Of a stretch of DNA of 40,068 bases, positions 1-8,255 are shown piece by piece. Source of the stretch: Bacteroidales bacterium (GTDB lineage Bacteria > Bacteroidota > Bacteroidia > Bacteroidales > VadinHA17); contig JAHYJA010000009.1 in NCBI GenBank assembly GCA_019429325.1, positions 1 to 40,068 of the forward strand. The letters run 5' to 3'. The position numbers and the translations under genes are program-made. Numbering within the stretch: position 1 is the stretch's first letter; the number at the start of each line of letters is the position of its first letter. The notes beneath the pieces were generated by a model, which was not told the origin of the DNA, ran no database searches, and saw nothing but the letters and a program-made list of their open reading frames with translations.

Positions 1-1
1 C

Positions 2-922
2 ACAGGCACGAAGATATTACCCGAGGAGACGCCCGGGCTAAAGGGAGATTTGTGGCACAGGAATATTTTTGATTTTTATTCGATCGAGGGCGCTGAAGCC
101 CTGGCCAAATTCTTCAAGACATGGGAAGGGGGCCATCTGGTTGTAAATATTGCTGACAACCCGATCAAATGTCCTGTCGCCCCTCTTGAATTCTCTTTCT
201 TTGCAGATGCTTTCTTTACTGAACGGGGAATGCGGGATAAAGTAAAGATCAGCTACGTAACACCGCTTTCAGGAGCCTTCACAAAGCCAAGGTCATCCAA
301 ACTTCTCGGCAGCCTTCTTGAGAATAAAAATATTGAGATGATAACCGACTTTTTTCTCTCTGAAGTGGACAACAAGGAGAAGGTCATCAAAGATTTCGGA
401 GGAAGGGAGGTTGATTTCGACTGCCTGGTGACAATCCCGCTTCACGGGGGCGATCCCGCAATAATTAAAAGCGGACTTGGTGATGAGTTTGGTTTTGTGA
501 AGGCAGATAAATTCACCTTACAGTCTACCATGTATGAAAACATATTCGCGATCGGTGATGCAGGCAATTTCCCGACATCAAAAGCCGGATCGGTCGTTCA
601 TTTCCAGGCAGATATCCTGACCGAAAACCTCATCTGCTTTATTGAAAACAGACCTTTTACCGGCAAGTTCGACGGGCACTCAAACTGTTATATTGAAACC
701 GGACATGGTAAAGGTGCACTTATAGACTTCAATTATGATACGGAGCCACTGCCCGGTTATTTTCCGTTCCCCGGGATCGGGCCATTCAGTCTGCTTAAAG
801 AAAGCAGGCTGAACCACTACGGCAAACTGATCTTCCGGTGGATCTACTGGCACATTCTGCTAAAAGGGAAGGAGATGCCTATTGACACCCACATGACAAT
901 GGCCGGCAAAAAAGCTGATTAA
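2..922 (+). CDS. Sulfide:quinone oxidoreductase-type flavoprotein, 5' end outside window
   Basis: Partial gene: the frame is open to the first bases of the window, so the N-terminal FAD-binding part is missing and no start is visible. The remaining about 306 residues carry a motif typical of the sulfide:quinone oxidoreductase family, PIKCPVAPLEF with its conserved cysteine, and near the C-terminus the FAD-contacting segment FAIGDAGNFPTSKAGSVVHF. Family knowledge: these membrane-associated flavoproteins oxidise sulfide and pass electrons to quinone. The C-terminal tail (residues about 255-306) has the aromatic, basic character used for membrane association in this family. Downstream by only 10 nt is a DUF1641 gene, then TusE- and DsrE2-like genes, which supports a sulfur role. 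Only one of the usual redox cysteines can be judged here, so a related NADH-type oxidoreductase is not excluded. Confidence 0.85.
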   Translation, partial: TGTKILPEETPGLKGDLWHRNIFDFYSIEGAEALAKFFKTWEGGHLVVNIADNPIKCPVAPLEFSFFADAFFTERGMRDKVKISYVTPLSGAFTKPRSSKLLGSLLENKNIEMITDFFLSEVDNKEKVIKDFGGREVDFDCLVTIPLHGGDPAIIKSGLGDEFGFVKADKFTLQSTMYENIFAIGDAGNFPTSKAGSVVHFQADILTENLICFIENRPFTGKFDGHSNCYIETGHGKGALIDFNYDTEPLPGYFPFPGIGPFSLLKESRLNHYGKLIFRWIYWHILLKGKEMPIDTHMTMAGKKAD

Positions 923-932
923 GATTCAAGCT

Positions 933-1613
933 ATGAAAACCTCAGATAAACCGATTCAGGAACAGATTGACGAAATTAACAGGAAGCTCGATCTTATTCT
1001 TGACGAAACATTGATCCAGCGGCAAAACCGTGAATCAGTGAATGATCTTCTTGATGATGTCGCCATCATCGGGAAGGATGTATTCAAACAGACGGTTATC
1101 CAGCTTGATAATGCGGGGATCGAACTCGATGGTGATGCCCTGAGATGCCTTCTCCTTCGCCTCGTCAGAAATATAAGCAGCCTGGGCATGGTACTGCAGA
1201 CACTTGAGAGCCTGACCGATCTGGCAAAGGACCTTACTCCTATTGTGAAGCAGATCGGACTCGACGGAGTAAACAAATTCTATGAATTCGAACAAAAAGG
1301 ATATTTTGACCTCCTCAGCCAGCTCGCTGAGACACTGGATAAAACTGTAACCAGATACAGCCGCGAAGAAATTCAGCAATTATCTGACAACCTTGTTCCG
1401 GTTGTTGACACATTAATGAACATTGCCGATCCGAAATTGTTATCTAAAGTAAATGCTGCTGCGACAGCCCTCAAAGAGATCGATCCGGATAAAATTGAAG
1501 AATACTCAGTCTGGAAACTTATGCGGAAGCTTGGTAAACCGGAGGTAAGGAAAAGTCTGGGATTCGTAATGGCATTCCTTGACAACATAGCAAAAACAAA
1601 ATCTATTAATTAA
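933..1613 (+). CDS. DUF1641 family protein
   Basis: A 226-residue helical protein without signal peptide or membrane segment. The middle part (about residues 60-130, LLLRLVRNISSLGMVLQTLE to the DGVNKFYEFEQKGYFDLLSQ region) matches the pattern of DUF1641, a family commonly encoded beside flavoprotein oxidoreductases such as sulfide:quinone oxidoreductase and formate dehydrogenase accessory genes. The biochemical function is unknown. The start lies 10 nt after the flavoprotein stop and the next gene follows after 19 nt, so it is certainly part of the same transcript. Inference: an accessory or membrane-docking partner of the upstream oxidoreductase. The family call rests on recognition of the sequence style and the context. 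Confidence 0.75.
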   Translation: MKTSDKPIQEQIDEINRKLDLILDETLIQRQNRESVNDLLDDVAIIGKDVFKQTVIQLDNAGIELDGDALRCLLLRLVRNISSLGMVLQTLESLTDLAKDLTPIVKQIGLDGVNKFYEFEQKGYFDLLSQLAETLDKTVTRYSREEIQQLSDNLVPVVDTLMNIADPKLLSKVNAAATALKEIDPDKIEEYSVWKLMRKLGKPEVRKSLGFVMAFLDNIAKTKSIN

Positions 1614-1632
1614 CAAATAAAATCTTACAATT

Positions 1633-1944
1633 ATGGCTCAGAAGACATATGCAGGTATAACGGTTGATGTAAATGAGGAGGGGTATTTTAACGATCCTTC
1701 ACAATGGACAAAAGAGATTGCTGAAGAGATAGCGAAGGAGGAAGGAATAGTTCTGACCGATCAGCATTTCGCTATTATGGAGTTTCTCCGGAACAGGTAT
1801 AAAAGCGGTGATCCTCTGTCAATAAGAAGCATAAACCATTCAGGTGTGATCGACGTCAAGACATTTTACCAGTTGTTTCCCGGGGCTCCCCTGAAGAAAG
1901 CCACGAAAATAGCCGGGATACCGAAACCAGCAAGCTGTGTTTAA
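1633..1944 (+). CDS. tusE: TusE/DsrC-family sulfur carrier with a single C-terminal cysteine
   Basis: A 103-residue protein of the DsrC/TusE/DsvC family: N-terminal segment with the GYFNDPSQWTKEIAEEIAKE pattern, a helical DNA-binding-like core, and the flexible C-terminal arm ending KIAGIPKPASCV. The penultimate cysteine (Cys A) is present. The second cysteine of true DsrC, eleven residues earlier, is replaced by threonine (KKATKIAG), as in TusE. Family knowledge: such proteins receive persulfide sulfur and relay it. With only Cys A it should act as a carrier and not form the trisulfide used with dissimilatory sulfite reductase. It sits between DUF1641 and DsrE2 genes with 16-19 nt gaps. Confidence 0.88.
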   Translation: MAQKTYAGITVDVNEEGYFNDPSQWTKEIAEEIAKEEGIVLTDQHFAIMEFLRNRYKSGDPLSIRSINHSGVIDVKTFYQLFPGAPLKKATKIAGIPKPASCV

Positions 1945-1960
1945 CAATTAAATTATCTAT

Positions 1961-2464
1961 ATGGCCACAGAACAGAAACATCCGATAAAAAAGGTCAACA
2001 TCATCTGTGCAAAAGGTGCAATTGAAGATGTTTACGCGACACTTGTCATGGGCAACGGAGCCGTGATGGAGGGTATTGAGACAAATCTTTTCTTCACCTT
2101 CTTCGGGCTTGACGCAGTCATTAAAAGGAGAATGGACAAGCTCCATACAGCTGTAGTGGGTAATCCCGCCTTACGGCTTCCGGGAGGAATGAGAATGCCG
2201 ACACTTCTCGGGATCATTCCCGGCATGGAATCCTTCACATCGTGGATGATGAAAGGCGAAATGGCAAAGCTGGATGTCCCGCCGGTAAGCGAATTCCTTG
2301 ACCTGATAACCGCAGGTGGCGGGAAAATTTACGCATGCAGGCTGGGCATGGATATGTTCAAGTTCACCAAAGAGGATTTGAGTGAGTTTGTCACCGGCAT
2401 TCTTACTGTTGGTGAGTTTTACGAACTTGCAGGAGGTGAAGGATCACAAATCATTTTTACATAG
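1961..2464 (+). CDS. DsrE/DsrF/DrsH-like (DsrE2-type) sulfurtransferase
   Basis: A 167-residue protein of the DsrE2 branch. The N-terminal half opens with a beta strand and a glycine turn, then reads ALVMGNGAVMEGIETNLFFTFFG-like sequence typical of the family; the motif YACRLGMDMF (about residue 125) holds the putative persulfide cysteine. Family knowledge: DsrE2 proteins are membrane-associated or soluble persulfide carriers that hand sulfur to TusA, rhodanese or DsrC-type partners in sulfur oxidation and related relays. No clear membrane span is seen beyond the hydrophobic FFTFFGLDAV stretch. It is the last gene of the operon: a 20-bp palindrome follows immediately and the next gene is convergent. 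Confidence 0.88.
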   Translation: MATEQKHPIKKVNIICAKGAIEDVYATLVMGNGAVMEGIETNLFFTFFGLDAVIKRRMDKLHTAVVGNPALRLPGGMRMPTLLGIIPGMESFTSWMMKGEMAKLDVPPVSEFLDLITAGGGKIYACRLGMDMFKFTKEDLSEFVTGILTVGEFYELAGGEGSQIIFT

Positions 2465-2470
2465 TGGTAC

Positions 2471-2490
2471 GGGCGTTGCATGCAACGCCC
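2471..2490. terminator. Perfect 20-bp palindrome between convergent genes
   Basis: The sequence GGGCGTTGCATGCAACGCCC is perfectly palindromic and can form an 8-bp GC-rich stem with a CATG loop on either strand. It lies 6 nt after the DsrE2 stop and 14 nt before the stop of the opposing CHAD gene, the expected place for a bidirectional terminator. There is no long T-tract, only tcaaatcttctt on the plus side, so intrinsic termination is inferred from position. Such a sequence could equally be a copy of a dispersed palindromic repeat. Confidence 0.6.
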
Positions 2491-2504
2491 TCAAATCTTC
2501 TTAA

Positions 2505-3386
2505 TCAGAATATCAGAAGCTTGAAACCAAGCTGGTTAACAAGTTTTTGTCCCGGACAGAATATCCTGTATGCTTCCGGCCAGACTTTTGAAAGGTAATT
2601 GTCCTGCTGATCCCTGATCAATATTATGAGTTCATCCAGGGCAGGAGAATTGCCTTCTGCTGAATATTTGTATCCTACGGTACTGATAAGCACTGACAGA
2701 TCATTATACTTGCCAAGGTTCTGAGTCATCACATCGATCCTTTTCTCAAGAGATTTGATGGTACGGGGTTTCAGAGGCCTGAAAAACCAGAGCTGATAAA
2801 GAAAATTTTTTGCCTTTTTCCTGAACTCATGAATATTTGAGGGTTTTGGATTAACCCGGCACGCAAGGTAACTATCTGCAACAGAGTTGTAGGTTTTTTC
2901 AAGTTCCGCGAGCAATATTTTCGGATCAAGGTTGTTAAGGCTCAGAAAACGGATCCTGTAGCCCGATTTGCTTAAGAGACTCTGTACCTGCTGTGATGTT
3001 CTTTCTGTCTCCTCAACCGATTCCGGGACCGGGGAATTATTGTTAATAAGCGCATTGAGCGGTTCGAAATCCTTTAACGCTGAAAAAACAAGCGGATGAC
3101 TCTTCCTCAGACTCTTAAGCACTTTTCTGTGGACAGATGTTTCGCGCCATGAGCTCATAAGCCTGCCCACCTCCCTGAGAGCCTGATATTCCCTCGTGTA
3201 AGATTCTTCATCCATCTGTGATCTCAGAAGATGGATGACTGCTCTTGATCTTTTCATCAGAACCCTTACGTCATGCACTGCATTGTCATCAGGCACGGCA
3301 CTCTGCTTCAACAGAGCCTGTGCCTCGCTGATATATCCTGCAAGCGCCTGCTTGGAATCCTTCAGTTTTATATAATCAAGAAGCAT
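2505..3386 (-). CDS. CHAD domain protein (polyphosphate-associated)
   Basis: A 293-residue helical protein. The first CHAD half shows the conserved histidine/arginine signature AVHDVRVLMKRSRAVIHLLR (about residues 37-56); the second half repeats it as NIHEFRKKAKNFLYQLWFFR (about 200-219) followed by LGKYNDLSVL. Family knowledge: CHAD domains are basic helical bundles that bind inorganic polyphosphate and often accompany CYTH, polyphosphate kinase or SixA genes. Here no CYTH domain is fused, but SixA and ppk1 lie within 4 kb. The gene is divergent from pfkA with a 160-bp shared upstream region. No catalytic role is implied. Confidence 0.88.
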   Translation of the reverse strand: MLLDYIKLKDSKQALAGYISEAQALLKQSAVPDDNAVHDVRVLMKRSRAVIHLLRSQMDEESYTREYQALREVGRLMSSWRETSVHRKVLKSLRKSHPLVFSALKDFEPLNALINNNSPVPESVEETERTSQQVQSLLSKSGYRIRFLSLNNLDPKILLAELEKTYNSVADSYLACRVNPKPSNIHEFRKKAKNFLYQLWFFRPLKPRTIKSLEKRIDVMTQNLGKYNDLSVLISTVGYKYSAEGNSPALDELIILIRDQQDNYLSKVWPEAYRIFCPGQKLVNQLGFKLLIF

Positions 3387-3513
3387 GGCGATGAATCAAT
3401 AAAATACAGAATGTCATAAAAATACACAAATAATAAAATCTTTCAAAATATCACACGCCTGACTCGTCCCGAATTGTAACGAAAAATTATTTTCTTAATC
3501 TGATTCAAAAAGC

Positions 3514-3521
3514 TAAATTTG
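3514..3521 (+). promoter_or_regulatory. Bacteroidota-type -7 box upstream of pfkA
   Basis: TAAATTTG matches the Bacteroidota -7 consensus TAnnTTTG. A T-rich stretch (ttatttt at about 3487-3493) is placed where the -33 TTTG element is expected, about 20 nt further upstream. The predicted start site would give a leader of roughly 20 nt before the pfkA ATG at 3547. Based on consensus match only. Confidence 0.55.
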
Positions 3522-3546
3522 TTAAATATCTGTAATAATAATTTTT

Positions 3547-4587
3547 ATGGCAAAGAACAGCAGAGGTCTCAGAATCGGTATCCTGACAGCCGGAGGCGAT
3601 TGTCCTGGTATTAATGCCGCAATACGCGGTGTTGGCAAGACAGCGATTGTGAAATACGGAATGAGAGTTATAGGGATCAGTGACGGATTCACAGGGCTCA
3701 TCACAAAAGAGTATGCCGAGCTCACAGAAAGAAGCCTCTCAGGGATTCTGACGCTGGGAGGCACCATACTGGGTACTTCAAGGGAGAAACCCTTCAAGAG
3801 CGATGGAAGGAAAAAGAACGAGATAAAGAAACCCCAGCTTATAAAGGAGCATTACGAACAGATGAATCTCGATTGCCTCGTATGTATAGGAGGAAACGGC
3901 ACCCTCAAGACCGCTCATCTGCTCTCAAAGGAAGGGCTCAATGTTGTGGGAATACCAAAAACCATCGATAATGATGTGTGGGGAACTGACGTTACTTTCG
4001 GATTCGATTCTGCGGTTAATATTGCCACAGAAGCCATCGACAGACTGCACTCCACCGCTAATTCTCACAAAAGAATAATGCTGATCGAGACCATGGGGCA
4101 CGATGCCGGCTGGCTGGCATTATATTCCGGGATTGCCGGCGGAGGCGATGTCATACTCATTCCGGAAATTCCCCACAGCGATGAGAAAGTTGCCGAATAC
4201 CTTATGTACCGTGTTTCCGAGAATAAGCCGTACTCTATTGTGGTTGTGGCGGAAGGAATAAAGATCCCCGGCAAGGAGAGGTCAGCGGCTTCTTATATGA
4301 GCAGGAGGATCAATGAGCTTACCGGACTGGAAATACGGGAAACTGTTCTGGGATATATCCAGCGGGGGGGATCACCTTCTCCCATGGACCGGGTTCTTGC
4401 AACCAGATATGGCACTTCAGCCGCCGATCTGATTGCAAAAAGGAACTTTGGAAAAATGGTTGCCCTGAAGAATAACGAAATAACCACGGTCCCGCTTGAG
4501 GAGGTTGCAGGAAAACTAAAGCTCGTCGACCCGGGTAATCCGCTTGTTGAAAAAGCGCGCAATATGGGAACAAGCTTTGGAAATTAA
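3547..4587 (+). CDS. pfkA: 6-phosphofructokinase (group III-like, probably ATP-dependent)
   Basis: A 346-residue phosphofructokinase that phosphorylates fructose 6-phosphate. Visible motifs: nucleotide loop GILTAGGDCPGINAAIR (residues about 11-27), GGNGT (about 117), catalytic PKTIDNDVWGTD (about 138), fructose-6-phosphate residues in METMGHDAGW-like sequence (IETMGHDAGWLALYSG) and C-terminal GYIQRGGSPSPMDR. The glycine after GGN (position 104 in E. coli numbering) is the ATP-type residue, while the lysine of PKTIDND (position 124) is shared with pyrophosphate-dependent enzymes. That combination is known from ATP-using members of the group III clade. The usual metal-linked aspartate of GGDG is asparagine here. 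It precedes sixA by 64 nt on the same strand. Confidence 0.93.
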   Translation: MAKNSRGLRIGILTAGGDCPGINAAIRGVGKTAIVKYGMRVIGISDGFTGLITKEYAELTERSLSGILTLGGTILGTSREKPFKSDGRKKNEIKKPQLIKEHYEQMNLDCLVCIGGNGTLKTAHLLSKEGLNVVGIPKTIDNDVWGTDVTFGFDSAVNIATEAIDRLHSTANSHKRIMLIETMGHDAGWLALYSGIAGGGDVILIPEIPHSDEKVAEYLMYRVSENKPYSIVVVAEGIKIPGKERSAASYMSRRINELTGLEIRETVLGYIQRGGSPSPMDRVLATRYGTSAADLIAKRNFGKMVALKNNEITTVPLEEVAGKLKLVDPGNPLVEKARNMGTSFGN

Positions 4588-4651
4588 GCACTTGCTTCAG
4601 GTAAACCCTGCCTGATGGTTATATGTACTTATACAATAAAGCTGCAGAGAG

Positions 4652-5149
4652 ATGAAAAGATTAATTTTTGTAAGGCACGGCAGAGCTGAAGAATCTCATC
4701 CTCAGTTTACTGACATGGAGAGATCCCTGACGGCTAAAGGGAAGATTGTCTCGGAACAGATGGCTGTTAAGCTTAAAGAAAAAAAAATTGTACCCGGTGT
4801 TTATATCAGTAGTCCCGCTTTCAGGGCGCTTGAGACGGCACTGATATTTGCCCGGGCATATGAGTTTGACCCTGAAAGAATTATGATCAGGAGAAAGCTG
4901 TATTTCAATGTAAACCTGAAAACACTTGCCGAAATCCTTGCCGAAGTAAGTGATGAATATGACAGCGTCATCCTTTTCGGACACAATCCCTCATTTACCG
5001 AAATTCCTGACAGGCTTTGCACCAGCGGATGTGATTTCATGCCAAAAAGCGGCATCGTTTCACTGCTTTTTAAGGCAGATCACTGGTCGGGAGTGATGAA
5101 GGAGAAAGGGAAGCAGGAGATCTACCTCAGGCCGGATAAATCAATATGA
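4652..5149 (+). CDS. sixA: SixA-type phosphohistidine phosphatase
   Basis: A 165-residue histidine phosphatase superfamily protein. The N-terminal catalytic motif is FVRHGRAEE (His about residue 9), followed by the substrate-side arginine in SSPAFRALETA (about 50-60) and the second catalytic histidine in LFGHNPSF (about 107-114). Family knowledge: SixA removes phosphate from phosphohistidine in carrier proteins. The final four bases ATGA overlap the ppk1 start, which implies translational coupling. Because polyphosphate kinase works through phosphohistidine and SixA genes often lie beside CHAD/polyphosphate genes, a role linked to polyphosphate metabolism is plausible, but is inference. Confidence 0.9.
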   Translation: MKRLIFVRHGRAEESHPQFTDMERSLTAKGKIVSEQMAVKLKEKKIVPGVYISSPAFRALETALIFARAYEFDPERIMIRRKLYFNVNLKTLAEILAEVSDEYDSVILFGHNPSFTEIPDRLCTSGCDFMPKSGIVSLLFKADHWSGVMKEKGKQEIYLRPDKSI

Positions 5150-7209
5150 ACAAACATTATACACCAAAGGAAATCAGCTGGCTGTCATTCAATGAGCGGG
5201 TTCTCCAGGAGGCAGAAAACAAGGAGGTTCCGCTTATCGAGCGATTCAGGTTCCTTGGGATCTATTCAAACAACCTCGATGAATTTTTCAGGGTAAGGGT
5301 GGCAACGCTCCGGCGGCTTTCGCAGATCGGCCCCAAATCAAAGAGCATTCTGGGTTACAGCCCGAAAGCAACCCTGAAAAAGATACATGAGATCGTACTA
5401 GTTCAAAATACAAGATTTGAGAAAGTATACTCAAATCTGCTCCAGGAGCTGGAAAAGCAAAAGATCTTCATAATCAATGAAAACCAATTAAATCAGGAGC
5501 AGGAGGAATTTGTCGGGAAATATTTCCATTCGGAGGTCAGAACAAGACTTATGCCTTTTCTGATCAAACAGAGCGGTGATCTTCCCAATCTGACAGATGA
5601 TGCCATTTATTTTGCTATCAAGCTCCAGAAAAAGGGCGGCCAGAAAATAAAGTATGCCCTCCTGGAAATCCCTGCAAGCATCCTGCCAAGATTCATCTTC
5701 CTTCCTGAAAAGGATGACAACAAATACCTGATATTTATCGACGACATTATAAGGTCCGGCCTCAGGGAAATATTCTTCATTTTTGACTTTGATGAAATAT
5801 CAGCCTATACAATCAAACTGACCAAAGATGCAGAACTGGAGATAACGGATGATATTTCGGAGACTTTTATTGACAAACTGTCGCGCAGTCTTCAGCAAAG
5901 GAAATGGGGATCTCCTGTCCGGTTCATCCACGACAGGGAGATCCCTTCTGATCTTCTCAAGATCATTACAAAAAAACTGAAATTCGGTCCGGATGATGTA
6001 ATTATCCCGGGCGACCGGTATCATAATTTCAAGGATTTCGTGAATTTTCCCGATCCCGGTCGTAAAAAATTCTATTTTGAACCCCTTATACCCCTTCATC
6101 ATAAAGATATTACTGAGCGGAAAAGCATCCTTTCAGCGGTTAAGAAAAAGGATATCATGCTTTTCTTCCCTTATCACCCTTTTGATCATTTTATTGATCT
6201 TCTGCGTGAAGCTTCAATTGACCCTCTCGTAACTTCCATCCAGATCACATTATACCGGCTTGCAAGAAACTCCAGCGTCATAAACGCCCTTCTTAATGCA
6301 GTAAGGAACGGGAAGAACGTTACAACCGTAGTTGAACTTCAGGCAAGGTTCGACGAAGAAGCCAACATTTTCTGGGGAAACAAGCTTATGGAGGAGGGTG
6401 TAAAGGTGATATATGGTGTTCCGGGGCTTAAGGTTCATTCAAAATTATGCCTGATAACACGGCAGACCGACGGTATCACTGAACGCTTTGCTGCTGTAGG
6501 AACTGGTAATTTCAACGAGAATACGGCAAAACTTTATACCGATCATCTTTTGCTGACCACAAACAAAAAGATTACTTACGAGGTATTCAAAGCATTTAAT
6601 TTCTTTAACGTAAATTACAGAAAGGACAATTACTATCATCTCATAATTTCACCCTTCTTTCTGAGAAATAAAATCAACCAGCTTATTGATAATGAGATTA
6701 AAAATGCCACTGAAGGAAAAAAGGCGTTCATCTATATAAAGCTTAACAACATAACCGACGACGAGATAATAGAACACCTTTATAAAGCGAGCCAGGCCGG
6801 AGTAACCATCAGGCTGATAATAAGAGGGATGATCTCGCTGGTCCCGGGTATCAAGGAGGTAAGCGATAACATAAAGGCAATCGGGATCGTTGACCGCTTC
6901 CTTGAGCATACCCGTTTCATGATCTTCTGCAACGGAGGCAATGAAGAATGCTATATATCATCTGCCGACCTGATGACCAGAAATATCGATCACAGGGTTG
7001 AGGTAACATGCCCCATCTTTGACAAGGCGCTAAGGAACGAACTTAAACAGATTTTTGAGATCCAGTGGAACGACAATATCAAGGCCCGCAAAATAGATTC
7101 AGTCCTGTCAAATAAATTCGTTAAACAGGGAAAACAACCTGTTCACTCACAGGTTGAAGTCTATAATTTCCTGAAAAAGATTCACGAGAAAGTTTCCGAT
7201 AAAATATAA
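5146..7209 (+). CDS. ppk1: Polyphosphate kinase 1
   Basis: A 687-residue polyphosphate kinase, normal length for PPK1, which reversibly makes inorganic polyphosphate from ATP. The N-terminal domain starts with ISWLSFNERVLQEAENKEVP and NNLDEFFRVRVATLRR. The phospholipase-D-like catalytic half has KVHSKLCLI with the phosphorylated histidine, GTGNFNENTAKLYTDH, and the second histidine-loop region YISSADLMTRNIDHRVEV. The start codon overlaps the sixA stop (ATGA), giving a translationally coupled pair downstream of pfkA. A methyltransferase gene follows after 9 nt and may be in the same transcript. Confidence 0.97.
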   Translation: MNKHYTPKEISWLSFNERVLQEAENKEVPLIERFRFLGIYSNNLDEFFRVRVATLRRLSQIGPKSKSILGYSPKATLKKIHEIVLVQNTRFEKVYSNLLQELEKQKIFIINENQLNQEQEEFVGKYFHSEVRTRLMPFLIKQSGDLPNLTDDAIYFAIKLQKKGGQKIKYALLEIPASILPRFIFLPEKDDNKYLIFIDDIIRSGLREIFFIFDFDEISAYTIKLTKDAELEITDDISETFIDKLSRSLQQRKWGSPVRFIHDREIPSDLLKIITKKLKFGPDDVIIPGDRYHNFKDFVNFPDPGRKKFYFEPLIPLHHKDITERKSILSAVKKKDIMLFFPYHPFDHFIDLLREASIDPLVTSIQITLYRLARNSSVINALLNAVRNGKNVTTVVELQARFDEEANIFWGNKLMEEGVKVIYGVPGLKVHSKLCLITRQTDGITERFAAVGTGNFNENTAKLYTDHLLLTTNKKITYEVFKAFNFFNVNYRKDNYYHLIISPFFLRNKINQLIDNEIKNATEGKKAFIYIKLNNITDDEIIEHLYKASQAGVTIRLIIRGMISLVPGIKEVSDNIKAIGIVDRFLEHTRFMIFCNGGNEECYISSADLMTRNIDHRVEVTCPIFDKALRNELKQIFEIQWNDNIKARKIDSVLSNKFVKQGKQPVHSQVEVYNFLKKIHEKVSDKI

Positions 7210-7218
7210 ACCGGTATC

Positions 7219-7743
7219 ATGCACTGGATTACCCTGATAACAGGCACCGTAATCATCATCGTTTTCTCATGGTTTTATTCCGTAAAACACGGAAGGTTTC
7301 ATGGCATTCCAAGGTTCTTCTCATTTGAAAGCATTTTTATACTTGTGGTCATGAATCTGAAACCCTGGTTTCATGATCCTTTTTCAGTACTTCAGATTAT
7401 TTCCTGGATCTGTCTGATTCTATCGGCTTACTTTGGGATTACCGGCTTTTTTCTTCTCAGGAAAATTGGGAAACCTGACACTAATTTTGAAAACACAACA
7501 GTCCTCGTAAGAACAGGTTTATATGCCCTCATCAGGCATCCTCTCTATTCATCTTTGCTCTTCCTAGGTACAGGGGTAATGCTTAAGGATCCCGGAATTT
7601 TACAGCTTGTGCTGGGTCTGGTGAACCTGATTGCGTTAATTATAACTGCGCGGGTCGAGGAAAAGGAGATGACCCGCAGGTTTGGCGACGAGTATCCGGA
7701 GTACATGAAGGAGACAAAAATGTTTATCCCCTTTATACTTTGA
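7219..7743 (+). CDS. Isoprenylcysteine carboxyl methyltransferase-like membrane protein
   Basis: A 174-residue membrane protein with about four to five hydrophobic segments (around residues 3-20, 37-50, 57-77, 104-145). The conserved ICMT/phospholipid methyltransferase signature is present: GLYALIRHPLYSSLLFLGTG (about 100-120) for S-adenosylmethionine binding and the C-terminal EEKEMTRRFGDEYPEYMKET. Family knowledge: these integral membrane enzymes methylate isoprenylcysteine or lipid-like substrates; bacterial substrates are largely unknown. It begins 9 nt after ppk1, so it is probably co-transcribed, though no functional link is evident. Confidence 0.82.
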   Translation: MHWITLITGTVIIIVFSWFYSVKHGRFHGIPRFFSFESIFILVVMNLKPWFHDPFSVLQIISWICLILSAYFGITGFFLLRKIGKPDTNFENTTVLVRTGLYALIRHPLYSSLLFLGTGVMLKDPGILQLVLGLVNLIALIITARVEEKEMTRRFGDEYPEYMKETKMFIPFIL

Positions 7744-7791
7744 ACAAAGCTGTTCAGCATTTGTTTTACCACCAGACCAAATTGATTTATT

Positions 7792-8226
7792 ATGACCAGA
7801 AGAGACGTAATTCAGAAAGTTCTGATTGGCGGAACAACAGTAATCATATTGCCCTCAGTAATTTGCAGCTGCTCCAAGGATGATGACCCGGACCCGGGTC
7901 CGGGCGGTGGTGGCACCCCCCCCAGAACAATTACCCTTGATCTGACCAATCCCACCTATTCTGCGCTTAATACCCCCGGCGGGCAGGTAATTGTCCAGAG
8001 TATTGCAGTGGCAAATGTCGGTAATGATATTTTTGTTGCCCTGTCCAGTGTGTGCACTCACGAAGGAGGTACCGTAGTTTACAGTCTGGCATCCAACAAA
8101 TTTGTTTGCCAGTTGCACTTTTCGGAATTTTCAACCACAGGAAGTCTTCTGCTCGGCCCTGCAACAACCGGGTTGAAATCGTATGCCGTGACTAAATCGG
8201 GAAATACACTGACTGTCACCCTTTAA
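7792..8226 (+). CDS. Exported Rieske [2Fe-2S] protein with Tat-type leader
   Basis: A 144-residue protein. The leader MTRRDVIQKVLIGGTTVIIL has a twin-arginine motif followed by a hydrophobic stretch, and then LPSVICSCSKDDD, which suggests a lipoprotein-like cysteine and a flexible acidic/glycine-rich linker (residues about 31-46). The Rieske domain has both ligand pairs: SVCTHEGG (Cys-x-His, about residue 86) and FVCQLHFSEF (Cys-x-x-His, about 106). Rieske proteins are commonly Tat substrates because the cluster is inserted before export. Likely a small periplasmic electron carrier; the partner is unknown. It stands between the ppk1 group and a convergent gene. Confidence 0.88.
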   Translation: MTRRDVIQKVLIGGTTVIILPSVICSCSKDDDPDPGPGGGGTPPRTITLDLTNPTYSALNTPGGQVIVQSIAVANVGNDIFVALSSVCTHEGGTVVYSLASNKFVCQLHFSEFSTTGSLLLGPATTGLKSYAVTKSGNTLTVTL

Positions 8227-8255
8227 CCAACAATCTTTAAGTCAGTCCCGGAGGG

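Noticed and set aside
1633-1944. True DsrC (dissimilatory sulfite reductase partner)
   Set aside because: The second redox cysteine is replaced by Thr, as in TusE, and no dsrAB genes are in the window.
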